A DNA stretch of 64,000 nucleotides from Parabacteroides sp. Marseille-P3160 (GTDB lineage: Bacteria; Bacteroidota; Bacteroidia; Bacteroidales; Tannerellaceae), in NCBI RefSeq assembly GCF_900162725.1, contig NZ_LT799418.1, forward strand, positions 1,663,836 through 1,727,835. Reading direction: 5' to 3'. This document shows positions 25,995 through 35,503 of the stretch, in pieces (position 1 is the first letter of the stretch; each line of letters starts with the position of its first letter). A program made the position numbers and the translations under genes. The notes beneath the pieces are model-generated. The model worked only from the letters and a program-made list of their open reading frames with translations, made no database searches and had not been told where the DNA came from.

Positions 25995-27227
25995 ATGAAA
26001 TATAAATTATTGGTCTTAGATATTGATGGTACCTTGCTGAATGATCAGCATGAGATAACAAAACGTACCCATACCGCCTTAATCAAGGCGCAACATATGG
26101 GTATCCGGGTGGTCATTGCATCCGGGCGCCCGACCTGCGGAGTTACTCCGCTTGCAGAAGCCATTGAACTGGGTAATTTCGACGGCTATTTTTTTTCCTA
26201 TAACGGAGGAAAGATATTCGATGCAAAATCCAACAGGCTTCTTTTCGAGAAAGCGGTAGAGAAAGAGATGGTCCCTTTCTTGCTGAAATTGTCAAAGAAA
26301 CATAATCTGGCAATTTTTACATATAACCGGAATACTATTCTCACCGATTCTCCCGACAATGAATATGTAAAAAGAGAGGCCGAGCTGAACGGCATGACGA
26401 TCATCCCGAGCACTAATTTTGGTGAAGATATCAATTTTGCCATCCATAAGATCATGTTGGTGGGTAATGATCCTGAAGTATTGGATCATTTGGCACAACA
26501 GGAAAAGAAGAGGTTGAACGGCGCCTTGAGTATTATACGTTCCGAACCTTATTTCCTGGAATTTGCACCCCAAAATATCGACAAAGCCAATGGTCTTTCC
26601 ATACTCATGGACAAGATCGGCGCCCATAAAAGTGAAGTCATGGTCATTGGAAACGGCATCGCCGATATTACGATGATCCAATCCGGAGGCCTGGGCATCG
26701 CCATGGGAAATGCACCGGATGCGGTAAAAATCTGCGCCGGCGAAACGACGCTGTCCAACAACGAAGACGGAGTGGCCGAAGCGATAGAGAAACATATCCT
26801 GAAGGAAAGTATTCCGTCGGCGATCATCCTGAAACAGCTCAATGCCAACACAGCCCATTCGCTCATGGGAAATCTGGGAATAGAGTATACCTACGCTTCC
26901 CCTGAAAGGGTGGAGGCCATTATGCCGGTGAATGAGCGCAATCGGCAGCCGTTCGGAATCCTGCATGGAGGCGCTTCCCTTGCATTGGCGGAAACCATTG
27001 CCGGAGTCGGTTCGATGTTGATTTGCGGAGCGGACGAAATTGCCGTCGGGATGCAGGTCAGTGGTAACCATGTTTCTTCCGCCCGGGAAGGCGATACGGT
27101 CCGCGCAATCGCGACGATCATTCACAAAGGTCGTTCTTCGCATGTATGGAACGTGGACATCGTCACCTCTACCGACAAGCTGGTTTCTTCCGTCCGTGTC
27201 ATCAACAGTGTCTTGAAAAAACGCTGA
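25995..27227 (+). CDS. Cof-type HAD hydrolase fused to a PaaI/MenI-like hotdog thioesterase
   Basis: A 410-residue fusion. Residues 1-270 are a HAD-IIB (Cof) phosphatase: motif I LLVLDIDGTLLND, motif II VVIASGRP, motif III Lys in NIDKANGLSIL. Motif IV reads IGNGIADITMI where most relatives have GDxxND, so the first metal-binding Asp is Asn. Residues 275-410 are a hotdog thioesterase: QPFGILHGGASLALAETIAGVGS holds the active site pattern of the PaaI/DHNA-CoA hydrolase group. The second half could serve menaquinone synthesis; that is inference. The gene is alone between a glycosyltransferase and the DUF3857 pair. Confidence 0.88.
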   Translation: MKYKLLVLDIDGTLLNDQHEITKRTHTALIKAQHMGIRVVIASGRPTCGVTPLAEAIELGNFDGYFFSYNGGKIFDAKSNRLLFEKAVEKEMVPFLLKLSKKHNLAIFTYNRNTILTDSPDNEYVKREAELNGMTIIPSTNFGEDINFAIHKIMLVGNDPEVLDHLAQQEKKRLNGALSIIRSEPYFLEFAPQNIDKANGLSILMDKIGAHKSEVMVIGNGIADITMIQSGGLGIAMGNAPDAVKICAGETTLSNNEDGVAEAIEKHILKESIPSAIILKQLNANTAHSLMGNLGIEYTYASPERVEAIMPVNERNRQPFGILHGGASLALAETIAGVGSMLICGADEIAVGMQVSGNHVSSAREGDTVRAIATIIHKGRSSHVWNVDIVTSTDKLVSSVRVINSVLKKR

Positions 27228-27271
27228 CAGAATTTGCTATCGACAAATTACTTAACCAACCAATAATATAT

Positions 27272-29224
27272 ATGAAGTATTTCTTTATAATGACGCTCTG
27301 TCTTTCGGCAGTTACGACACTGACGGGACAGGTATGGCAACCGCAAAAAGAAGCCTTGCAAAGGGAAACAAAATATGCCTCCTATGATTGCATAACGCTT
27401 CTCGACAGTATAAAAGTGGAAGTGGAACCGACCGGCTCCGGCAGCTTTACCGTCTATAACGCTTTCAAGGTACAAACCCCTAAGGGTGCCCTCAATAACC
27501 GGGTAATCAAATACGATTACGACCCATTGACGGCTCATGCCGCTTTTCATTCGGCCAGTATCTACCATGCGGACGGAAGCGTTGAGAACCTGGACGTGAG
27601 CAAGGCGCTCGATTATGCCGCTCCGGCCCGGATGATTTACTGGGGAGCCCGTCAGATCATGCTGGAAGCCGGACGGCTGGAACCGGGCGATATCGTTGCC
27701 TATGAGATACGGAAAAAAGGATTTACTTACGCCCTGCTTTCCGGCGTTGGAGACGACGATTCGCGCTTCATCCCGCCGATGCGCGGGCATTTTTATGATA
27801 TTGTCCCTTTCTGGAGCCAGACGCCGACGATCCGTAAAGTCTACAAGGTGTCCGTCCCGATGGAAAAGGAGTTGCAGTTCCAGTTTTACCAAGGCGAATG
27901 CAGTTCTTCGCTGCGTTACGAAAACGGGAAAAAGGTCTATACCTTCGCCGTGGAAAACCTACTGCCTTTCCCACGGGAAGATAATATGGTCGACCTTTTC
28001 GACGCCGCCCCGAAGTTAATGATGTCTTCCACCCCGACCTGGAATGATAAATCCCGCTGGTTCCATAAAGTAAATGAAGACTACGGAAGTTTTGCTTCCC
28101 TGCCCGAAGCCCAGAAAAAGGTGGATGAACTGATCAAGGGGAAAAAGACGGAAATGGAGAAGATCGCTGTCCTTACGCACTGGGTGGCGGACAATATCCG
28201 CTATGCGGGCATCTCCATGGGGAAAGGCGAAGGCTATACGCTGCATAACACGAAAATGAATTATACCGACCGTTGCGGAGTCTGCAAAGATATTGCCGGC
28301 ACACTCATTTCTTTCCTCCGTATGGCCGGGTTCGAAGCCTATCCGGCGATGACGATGGCCGGCAGCCGGGTGGAAAGCATCCCGGCCGACCATTTTAACC
28401 ATTGCGTGGCTGTCGTCAAACTGGGCAACGGCACCTATATGCCGCTCGACCCGACCTGGGTTCCTTTTTGCCGGGAATTATGGAGCAGCGCGGAACAACA
28501 ACAGAATTACTTGCCCGGCGTGCCGGAAAGTTCCGACCTCTGCGTGACGCCGGTTTCCGCTCCCGAAAATCATTATGTACGTATCAAGGCTTCCAATCGC
28601 CTGGATGAAAAGGGAAATCTCAAAGGCGAATTTACCATTACCGCCGAAGGGCAGTCGGACAGCAATATCCGCCGGATCTTTACGACCGGATGGCAGTCCG
28701 AATGGCAGAATACGATGGAAAGACAGCTTTTGCAAGTCTCTCCCAAAGCTCGTATGCTAAGTGTGGATTATGGCAAGAATCCCAAAGACTACCAGGCAGG
28801 CCCGATCCGGATCACTTTCCGCTATGAAATTCCGGACTATGCCGTCCGGGGAAAAGAGGAGCTACTATTCAGGCCTTTGGTTATGAATAACCTTTACTCG
28901 CAAGTCATGACCTTCTTGCAGATCAATACGGATCCGGAAACCCGCCGGTATGGCTTCAAAGACCGGTGTTCTCGTTTAGTCGTGTTGGACGAATCGATCC
29001 AACTGCCTGCCGGTTACCGACTGCTGAATAAAGAAAAGGAAGAGAACCAGAAGAGCAGCATCGCCGATTTCAGCGGGCACATCTGCCAAACGAAAGACAA
29101 AATAGAATTACACCAGACTCTGGCGCTGAAGAAACGGGTCTATGCGGCGGAAGACTGGCCCTGCTTCCGGGATGCAGTCAATGCATACAAGAGTTTCGGT
29201 GAATATCTGGTCGTAAAAAAATAA
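27272..29224 (+). CDS. Exported DUF3857 / transglutaminase-like protein, catalytic residues present
   Basis: A 650-residue protein with a signal peptide (MKYFFIMTLCLSAVTTLTG), a DUF3857 domain (about 40-220) and a transglutaminase-like core (about 290-400). The Cys-His-Asp triad is intact: Cys in YTDRCGVCKDIAGTLIS, His in ADHFNHCVAVVKL, Asp in MPLDPTWVPF. The C-terminal 200 residues are beta-rich (DUF2569/3858-like). It is probably periplasmic or surface-exposed; the substrate is unknown. The start at 27272 matches the signal peptide; longer frames run back into the previous gene. The second DUF3857 gene follows by 20 bp. Confidence 0.88.
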   Translation: MKYFFIMTLCLSAVTTLTGQVWQPQKEALQRETKYASYDCITLLDSIKVEVEPTGSGSFTVYNAFKVQTPKGALNNRVIKYDYDPLTAHAAFHSASIYHADGSVENLDVSKALDYAAPARMIYWGARQIMLEAGRLEPGDIVAYEIRKKGFTYALLSGVGDDDSRFIPPMRGHFYDIVPFWSQTPTIRKVYKVSVPMEKELQFQFYQGECSSSLRYENGKKVYTFAVENLLPFPREDNMVDLFDAAPKLMMSSTPTWNDKSRWFHKVNEDYGSFASLPEAQKKVDELIKGKKTEMEKIAVLTHWVADNIRYAGISMGKGEGYTLHNTKMNYTDRCGVCKDIAGTLISFLRMAGFEAYPAMTMAGSRVESIPADHFNHCVAVVKLGNGTYMPLDPTWVPFCRELWSSAEQQQNYLPGVPESSDLCVTPVSAPENHYVRIKASNRLDEKGNLKGEFTITAEGQSDSNIRRIFTTGWQSEWQNTMERQLLQVSPKARMLSVDYGKNPKDYQAGPIRITFRYEIPDYAVRGKEELLFRPLVMNNLYSQVMTFLQINTDPETRRYGFKDRCSRLVVLDESIQLPAGYRLLNKEKEENQKSSIADFSGHICQTKDKIELHQTLALKKRVYAAEDWPCFRDAVNAYKSFGEYLVVKK

Positions 29225-29244
29225 TCATTAAAAAGAGATAGAAT

Positions 29245-31005
29245 ATGACTCACATACGATACAAAACCCTTATCCTGTCCGTCCTTCTGCTGTCTGCCGC
29301 TACTGTCTTTGCCGGCCCGGAAGCGGAATTCAAACTACTCTCCAAATCATGGACGTTGCATGGGGACGGAAGCCAGGAATTCCGTTATGCCAAAGAGTTG
29401 GCGATTTATACCCATACAGCCATGAACTCGACTTACGGAGAGACATTTATCCAATACAATCCGGAATATCAGGAGGTAAAGATACATTCCTCCTATACAA
29501 AGCAAAAAGACGGGACGATCGTGAAAACGCCGGAGAATGCTTTTGTGGAAGTGCTCCCTCGCGCAGCCGCCGACGCTCCGGCTTATAACCAACTGAGAGA
29601 ACTGGTAGTCGTGCATACCGGATTGGAATTGGGCGCTACCATCTTTCTGGACTATTCGGTGCTTTCCAAGCCCGGTTACCTTCCCGAAATCGATTTATGC
29701 GAAACACTGGCGGAGTCTTCCCCGGTCAAGGAATACCGGTTGAGCATTTCCGCCCCGGAAGGCAAGCCGCTGCATTATGCCATCACCAATCTGAATGCCA
29801 AGGCGATCCAAACCGTTAAGGATGGCACTAAGCAGATCAGTTGGACGTTGTCGAATCTGCCGGCCGGTTCCAAGGCTCCCTATGTGTCGGTTCAGGCAGG
29901 CGATATTCCGCAACTGACCGCCTCCTCTTTCGCTTCCGAAAAGGAAGCTTTGGAAAAACTGCAGTTCCAATACGGACGCACCCGTGACCTGAGAGTTCCT
30001 GCCTTAGCCCAACATCTGACCAGGGAAGCCAAGACGGACACCGAAAAGCTGCAAATCCTTCTCTCTTATGTAGTCGACGAAGTGGGCTATTCTCCCTTGA
30101 CATTGACGGAAACCGGCTTCCGGGTACGTCCCGAAATCTCCGTGATCAATACCGCTTACGGTACGGGAGCGGAAAAACTGGGCTTACTCGCCGGATTGTT
30201 GAAAGGAGCGGGTATCGAAGCCAAAACGGCCGCCGTCTATCCGACCCAGGCTCCTTCCGCCAGTTTGGGCCTTTCTGCTATCAGCGAATTCATCGTTCTT
30301 GCGTCGGCGGATGGAAGGGAATATGTGCTTTCCCCGACCAGCAAATCCATCGCCAATGCGGCCTGGTATACCGCCTATGAAACGATACTCGGGCTTTCTT
30401 CCGCCGGTGAAAAGATCACGTTGCCATCGCCCTCCCATGCAATAGACTGTAAAACCCAGCTAAAGGTTTCGCCCGACAAAGCCGAAGCGACGGTCACCGC
30501 CGTACTTGGTAACGGTTTGATTCCTTATATAGGCTCCCTTCAGGCGCTCACCCAAGGAGGAAAAGAGCTTAAGACCACTCCGGGGAAAGATGACGAAACG
30601 TTTGAATATACCGCCGTCCAGACCTTAAAAAGCAACAACGGCTACGCCCTGCTGTCCTTCCCCGTACCGGCCGTCGCCTTCCTTCATTCTTCATACGACC
30701 GCCTGAACACCCGCCGTACCGAGCATCTGTTGCTTCCGTATCCGGCCAATGAGCAATATCATTACACCGTCACGCTGGATGAGGGCTGGCAGTTAAGCAC
30801 GCCGGAGACAAATATCGAATTGGACAATGCCGTCGGACAGCTCGCCATCCAAGTGAAGCAATCGGGCTCTGTCGTCCACGTTATCCGCAACCTTGCGCTC
30901 AAAAAACAGCTTATCACCCCGGCTGACTATGCCGCTTTCCGCCAGTTGCTGACCGCCTGGTCCGATCCCAACGGAACGCAACTCCTCCTGAATTTGAAAG
31001 ATTAA
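29245..31005 (+). CDS. Exported DUF3857 protein with a degenerate transglutaminase-like domain
   Basis: A 586-residue partner of the preceding gene, with signal peptide (MTHIRYKTLILSVLLLSAATVFAG ending near residue 24) and DUF3857 domain (about 25-220). In the region that should carry the transglutaminase core, the Cys position reads NTAYGTGAEKLGLLAGLLKGAGIEA, without cysteine, and the Asp motif reads YVLSPTSK instead of LDPTW. It is therefore probably a non-catalytic paralogue that binds the same ligand or the active partner. It is followed by a terminator shared with the convergent DUF3836 gene. Confidence 0.87.
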   Translation: MTHIRYKTLILSVLLLSAATVFAGPEAEFKLLSKSWTLHGDGSQEFRYAKELAIYTHTAMNSTYGETFIQYNPEYQEVKIHSSYTKQKDGTIVKTPENAFVEVLPRAAADAPAYNQLRELVVVHTGLELGATIFLDYSVLSKPGYLPEIDLCETLAESSPVKEYRLSISAPEGKPLHYAITNLNAKAIQTVKDGTKQISWTLSNLPAGSKAPYVSVQAGDIPQLTASSFASEKEALEKLQFQYGRTRDLRVPALAQHLTREAKTDTEKLQILLSYVVDEVGYSPLTLTETGFRVRPEISVINTAYGTGAEKLGLLAGLLKGAGIEAKTAAVYPTQAPSASLGLSAISEFIVLASADGREYVLSPTSKSIANAAWYTAYETILGLSSAGEKITLPSPSHAIDCKTQLKVSPDKAEATVTAVLGNGLIPYIGSLQALTQGGKELKTTPGKDDETFEYTAVQTLKSNNGYALLSFPVPAVAFLHSSYDRLNTRRTEHLLLPYPANEQYHYTVTLDEGWQLSTPETNIELDNAVGQLAIQVKQSGSVVHVIRNLALKKQLITPADYAAFRQLLTAWSDPNGTQLLLNLKD

Positions 31006-31044
31006 ATTTGAACAGTCATTATTATTTAGACTTCTAAAACAGAA

Positions 31045-31073
31045 AAGGGAGAATTCGTCACGAATTCTCCCTT
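31045..31073. terminator. Bidirectional terminator between convergent genes
   Basis: A perfect 13-bp stem with a 3-base loop (31045-31057 with 31061-31073). The T-rich tail is better on the minus strand, so it mainly serves the DUF3836 gene. Confidence 0.85.
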
Positions 31074-31095
31074 ATGCTAAATTGAGTTTATATGT

Positions 31096-31506
31096 TTATG
31101 AAAAAATATTTTCGTAATCTGAAGCAGGAAGATCGATTTCCTGGACATTCAAATTATACTCGTTCGCTTTTCCGTTCCATATCCCATAAACAGAATGGAT
31201 TTCTCCTGTTTCCGTATTATAGGTAAAAGTCGTCCTATAGAAAGGAGTCCAGTCGTTTTTCCGGCTGTTCCACCGATATGCTTTTTTCTCGGCAACCTTA
31301 CCGGAATCGTAGTAGGTAAATTCATATTTTACTTCCTTGCTAAGGAGACCGTCTTCATTCAAAAAGATGGTTTTTGAAATGACTTTCCCATTTTCCTCTT
31401 TCGTATCATGGATATAGTTACGGGGAGGGGAAACGGCATTCATCGTGAGACTGCATACAAACAAGGCGATTAATGTAAAAACTGTTGTAATTCCGTATTT
31501 TTTCAT
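31096..31506 (-). CDS. Exported DUF3836-type protein
   Basis: A 136-residue small secreted protein resembling the Bacteroidales-specific DUF3836 family. It has a clear signal peptide (MKKYGITTVFTLIALFVCSL) and a short beta-repeat body with the pattern KVISKTIFLNEDG, KEVKYEFTYYDSGK and RTTFTYNTETGEI, similar to YD/toast-rack-like repeats of single units. Function is unknown. A TATATTTG box on the minus strand at 31546-31553 is a plausible -7 element. Confidence 0.8.
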   Translation of the reverse strand: MKKYGITTVFTLIALFVCSLTMNAVSPPRNYIHDTKEENGKVISKTIFLNEDGLLSKEVKYEFTYYDSGKVAEKKAYRWNSRKNDWTPFYRTTFTYNTETGEIHSVYGIWNGKANEYNLNVQEIDLPASDYENIFS

Positions 31507-31678
31507 GGTGAATTAATTTAATAAATATACTATCAAATTGTAAGGCAAATATACGTATAATATTTAATTGTAGACTTGTTGTGTGTCATATTGAAATGTA
31601 ATTAGTAATATTTAACCTTATTGCCGGCCGACCGGCCGAAATTACTCCATCGGAATTACGTAGGGAAAGCGAATATAT

Positions 31679-33370
31679 TTACCATGTAAAGGTATGGTTG
31701 AAAACGGAAAAATTGCCACAAGCATCGGTGACCGTCAGTGTCAATTCATGGGAGCCGGTTTTCAGCCGTTGCCTGTCGAGATCATAGGTTATTAATGCAT
31801 TTTTCCCATCCATTTCGAATAGGACGAACTTGCCGTCTATTTCTCCTCTGTAGGATTGGATGCCACTCAGATTGTCCGTGATTGTAAAGGCTATTTGCTT
31901 TTTACTGAGCCATTGTGCCTGGCGAACCGGACTTATCCGGGGAGGGATGCTGTCGATTCGTACGGTATAACTGCCCATTTCCCGGATGTCTCCATCTATC
32001 CATCCGTCCCGGTAGGTCCCGCCGATCCAACTTGCACGGCCGTTGTGCAGGCTGACGATTCCATACTGAAGCTTGTTTTCCAAGGAATCTTTTTGCAGGC
32101 GAAGGGATAACTGGGCGGAGCGATGGAGCGGCACCGGTTTGTCGTGGAGCCTATGAATCGCTGCGATGGCTCCCTCCGGCTCTTGTACGGAATAGCGGAA
32201 ATGCAGGTCGTCGTAGAGGTTGCCTTTGGGAATTGTCAACCGGATTCCTTTGGCTCCGAAAATATTATCGGTTATCCACCGGAGAAAAGTAGAGCCGGTC
32301 GTATCCAGCGGCTCGATATTCTGCTCTTTCCCTTCGATCCAGATCGGCAATTGGGTCGTATTACCGTGTAGATCTTTCAACTGAAGGGTCAGATGATAGG
32401 TTCCTTCCTTGCGGATATAAATATATCCTCGATTGACGGTCTGGATGAAACGGAGCTTATTACCTGGTTCCACGAACAGATTCGTATAGAAAGCATGGGT
32501 ATTTCTCCATTGGGGATAATCGACGAAGCTGTTTAGGTAACGCGTTTCATTCAATGCGTACTGGTTTATTTTACTGTGAAATAAGACAATCGTATCGGCT
32601 GAAAGGGTAATTTCCCGTACGCCGTAGATATTTCCCGTACCGGTTATATAATCGTTGGCGCGCAAGGAAAATCCGACTTTTCCCCATGCTTCGATTTTAC
32701 CGCTGATTGTTTGCTTCCCGTCCTTGCCGGTGACCAGTTTGAGTGTCTGCCGCTCTTGCGAACCGTCGACAACGCCGAAGCCTTTGGCCGGACAGATCTG
32801 CAGGCCCAGAATCCGAGGCGCCCTGTCGTCTTTGATTTTATCTTGGTAATAGAGTAGGGGATCCATTACTTCGTCCGACTTGGTGTCCCGTATTTCAAAA
32901 TGCAGATGGGGACCTCCGGAGCCACCCGAGTTTCCGCTCAATGCAATGACTTCCCCCTGCCGGACAGGAAATAGTCCGGGCTCCGGCGTTAGGTTGACGG
33001 CAAAGCTTTCCCGTTCATATTGTTGCTCTTTTACATAATCGGCGATTCGCTTTTCAAACCGTTGCAGATGAGCGTAAACGGTGGTTGTACCGTCCGGATG
33101 ACTTACATATAAAATATTGCCGTATCCCCAGGGACTTACGCCGATGCGCGATACATAACCGCTTTTAACGGCATGAACCGGCTTGCCCTCCACGCCCTGC
33201 GTCTTGAAATCAAGTCCGGAATGGAAATGGTTCGGACGAAGCTCTCCGAAATTAGCGCTGAGTAAAATGGGAAAGTCGAACGGATTGCGATAGGTTTCCT
33301 GCGCCTGCACAAACCCTCCTTCGAATGCTCCCGATAAAAAACAAAGGCTAAAAAATAAAAAACGATACAT
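31679..33370 (-). CDS. M23 family (LytM) metallopeptidase
   Basis: A 563-residue exported peptidase with a signal peptide at residues 1-23. The M23 domain comes first (about 30-165): PNHFHSGLDFKTQG supplies HxxxD, and GGPHLHFEIRDT supplies the HxH motif, so the zinc site is intact. It is predicted to cut cell-wall peptide cross-links in the periplasm. The remaining 390 residues are beta-rich, with Ig-like segments near the end (DNLSGIQSYRGEIDG), unlike the coiled-coil of the EnvC type. It stands alone in its orientation. Confidence 0.92.
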   Translation of the reverse strand: MYRFLFFSLCFLSGAFEGGFVQAQETYRNPFDFPILLSANFGELRPNHFHSGLDFKTQGVEGKPVHAVKSGYVSRIGVSPWGYGNILYVSHPDGTTTVYAHLQRFEKRIADYVKEQQYERESFAVNLTPEPGLFPVRQGEVIALSGNSGGSGGPHLHFEIRDTKSDEVMDPLLYYQDKIKDDRAPRILGLQICPAKGFGVVDGSQERQTLKLVTGKDGKQTISGKIEAWGKVGFSLRANDYITGTGNIYGVREITLSADTIVLFHSKINQYALNETRYLNSFVDYPQWRNTHAFYTNLFVEPGNKLRFIQTVNRGYIYIRKEGTYHLTLQLKDLHGNTTQLPIWIEGKEQNIEPLDTTGSTFLRWITDNIFGAKGIRLTIPKGNLYDDLHFRYSVQEPEGAIAAIHRLHDKPVPLHRSAQLSLRLQKDSLENKLQYGIVSLHNGRASWIGGTYRDGWIDGDIREMGSYTVRIDSIPPRISPVRQAQWLSKKQIAFTITDNLSGIQSYRGEIDGKFVLFEMDGKNALITYDLDRQRLKTGSHELTLTVTDACGNFSVFNHTFTW

Positions 33371-33481
33371 GGATTATAATCTTTTCAGAATTTATATTAA
33401 CAAAGGTACTTCTATCCTTGTAAAGTGAATGCTAAAAAGACTTATTTTAGGATAAAGAGATTTTTAAACCGGGAAAAATCG

Positions 33482-33489
33482 TATTTTTG
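33482..33489 (+). promoter_or_regulatory. -7 box of the DUF4886 gene
   Basis: TATTTTTG fits TAnnTTTG, 24 bp before the start codon. The -33 is poor. Confidence 0.45.
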
Positions 33490-33512
33490 GATACTTAATA
33501 AATTTAATTCAG

Positions 33513-34472
33513 ATGAAAAACATTTTATTTAAAGTTGCTTTATTAGCATTCGTATTGATATTCCTGCCGAATCGTACGGCATGTCAGGAAAAGGCAGTTA
33601 GCGCCTTGTCCGTTACCAATTTAAGAAATAACTCGTTACCCCATCATCCTTCTTCACTGAAGATCCTGGGCATCGGAAACAGTTTCACGGAAGACGGGAT
33701 GCAGTATCTTCCGGATTTGTTGGAAAGCGCCGGCATCGATAACGTGACGCTGGGTAAGCTGACCATCGGAGGGTGCTCCCTTGAGAAACATTACCAACAA
33801 TACCTGACCGGGGATTCGGCTTACAGATATCAGAAATCCTATCCCGGAAAGAATGTCTGGGAAGAAGCCGATAATAAATGTACATTTACGGAGGCCGTCT
33901 CGGATGAGCCCTGGGATATCATTATTATCCAGCAGGTATCGGGCAATTCCGGCAAATATGAAACATACCAACCTTATTTGAAGTACCTGATAGACGCCAT
34001 GATTGTCCATTGCCCTAATGCGGGCGTCTGCCTCGGCTGGCAGATGACCTGGGCCTATGGAACGGATTCCAAGCACCAGGACTTCGCCAAATACGGCAGC
34101 AATCAGGATACCATGTACCATGCTATTCTCCGGGCAGTGAAATCCATGATTGCGGAAACCGGGATCGACCTGATCATCCCGTCCGGCACAGCCATACAAA
34201 ACCTTCGGAACACCTCGCTGAATAATGCTCCGTTGGATCTTACCCGGGATGGATACCATAGCGACTTGGGAGCCGGCCGTTATACATTGGCTTGCACTTG
34301 GTTTCAGACGCTGATCGCTCCCTGCCTGGGTAAAACTATTGCCGGAAACACATTTCGTACGGGCAATGGAAACGTTCCGGTGACGGATGCCAATTTCCGC
34401 CTTTGCCAGAAAGCAGCGCAATATGCCTGTAGTACCCGTTTTGAGGTTATTCCGGTCGAAGAAAAGCAATAG
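33513..34472 (+). CDS. Exported DUF4886 (SGNH-hydrolase-like) protein
   Basis: A 319-residue protein with signal peptide (MKNILFKVALLAFVLIFLP). The body matches DUF4886, a GDSL/SGNH-like family: block I is ILGIGNSFTEDGM with the nucleophilic Ser, WDIIIIQQVSGNSG follows, and the C-terminal DGYHSDLGAGRY holds the D-x-x-H pair. It is likely an esterase acting in the periplasm or on the surface; the substrate is unknown. It converges with the exonuclease-family gene with only 5 bp between stops. Confidence 0.87.
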   Translation: MKNILFKVALLAFVLIFLPNRTACQEKAVSALSVTNLRNNSLPHHPSSLKILGIGNSFTEDGMQYLPDLLESAGIDNVTLGKLTIGGCSLEKHYQQYLTGDSAYRYQKSYPGKNVWEEADNKCTFTEAVSDEPWDIIIIQQVSGNSGKYETYQPYLKYLIDAMIVHCPNAGVCLGWQMTWAYGTDSKHQDFAKYGSNQDTMYHAILRAVKSMIAETGIDLIIPSGTAIQNLRNTSLNNAPLDLTRDGYHSDLGAGRYTLACTWFQTLIAPCLGKTIAGNTFRTGNGNVPVTDANFRLCQKAAQYACSTRFEVIPVEEKQ

Positions 34473-34477
34473 CCGGA

Positions 34478-35503
34478 TTAATTATCGCCTCCCGTTCCGA
34501 TGATGAGATCGGCGCGGACAGGAAGATGGTCGCTAAAGCCGCCTTCATATTTGTATCCGTAATACGTCCGGCGGGGGCGTTTGCCCCGGTAGGTCTTATC
34601 TTCGGTAAACAGGAAAGATGGGTCGAACAGGCAGGCGCTGCCGTCTACATAATGGATTGGCGAGTCCGGCGAAAGGAGTGACGGACTTAGGAGGATTTGA
34701 TCCAATTGCAACCAATTGCCCTGGTATTTGTTGCTTCCGGGTTGCGTCAACCGGGCGGGATCGGCAAAAAGGTTCGTAAGCGGGTGGCTTCCGGAGGAGA
34801 GGAGGCGCAGGCTCTTGTTCCGGGGCGTATCGTTGAAGTCGCCCATGACAACCAGAGTCGGATGTTGCCGTATGGCAGACAGCGAATCGCAAAGACGGTG
34901 CAGATAAGAGGCCGCGTCCCATCGGGAAGATTCACTCCCTTTCTCCCCTCCGTAGCGGGAGGGGAAATGGCAGACGAATACATCGAGCGTATCCCCGGTG
35001 CTCACTTTTCCCCAGACATGCAGAAGGTCGCGCGAGTGTTTCTCCGGATCCCTGAAGGGAATCCGGTAAGCAGTATGCCCAAGGTATGCAAAACGGTCGC
35101 GCTGATAGAGCAGGGCGATATTGATCCCTCGCGGGTCGGAGCCATGCGTCAGGCAATACCGGTAAGGAAAGGCTTTTAAAGGAGTATGGTTTACCAGTCG
35201 GTGCAGCACCGAATCGTTTTCCACTTCGCATAGTCCTACCAAAGCGGGCGTTCCCCATTCACCGGCAGCGGTGATCACTTTGGCGATCTGTTGCATCTTC
35301 GTGTAATAACGGCCGCGCGTCCAATGGCGACCGCTTTCCGGCAAGTATTCGTCATCCTGCTTCTCCGGATCGTCGGTCGTGTCGAAACTATTCTCCGTAT
35401 TATAGAAAAGGATGCGGAATGCGGATTGCGCCTTTCCTCCCGCCGGGCAGCCGAATAGAGAGAGCAAGAAGGTGATACAAAATACGTAGAACGCGTGTTT
35501 CAC
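34478..35503 (-). CDS. Endonuclease/exonuclease/phosphatase (EEP) family protein
   Basis: A 341-residue exported member of the EEP superfamily (signal peptide at residues 1-25). Catalytic signatures are visible: ILFYNTENSFDT, LVGLCEVENDSVLH with the metal-binding Glu, VVMGDFNDTP and GGFSDHLPVRADL with the catalytic DH. It may act on nucleic acid, phospholipid or another phosphoester outside the cytoplasm. The start is a GTG (35503-35501) overlapping the TGA stop of the upstream lipoprotein gene, which indicates translational coupling. Confidence 0.9.
   Translation of the reverse strand: MKHAFYVFCITFLLSLFGCPAGGKAQSAFRILFYNTENSFDTTDDPEKQDDEYLPESGRHWTRGRYYTKMQQIAKVITAAGEWGTPALVGLCEVENDSVLHRLVNHTPLKAFPYRYCLTHGSDPRGINIALLYQRDRFAYLGHTAYRIPFRDPEKHSRDLLHVWGKVSTGDTLDVFVCHFPSRYGGEKGSESSRWDAASYLHRLCDSLSAIRQHPTLVVMGDFNDTPRNKSLRLLSSGSHPLTNLFADPARLTQPGSNKYQGNWLQLDQILLSPSLLSPDSPIHYVDGSACLFDPSFLFTEDKTYRGKRPRRTYYGYKYEGGFSDHLPVRADLIIGTGGDN

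Noticed and set aside
26292-27143. 283-codon leftward ORF
   Set aside because: It is antisense to the HAD-hotdog fusion and has no motif of its own.
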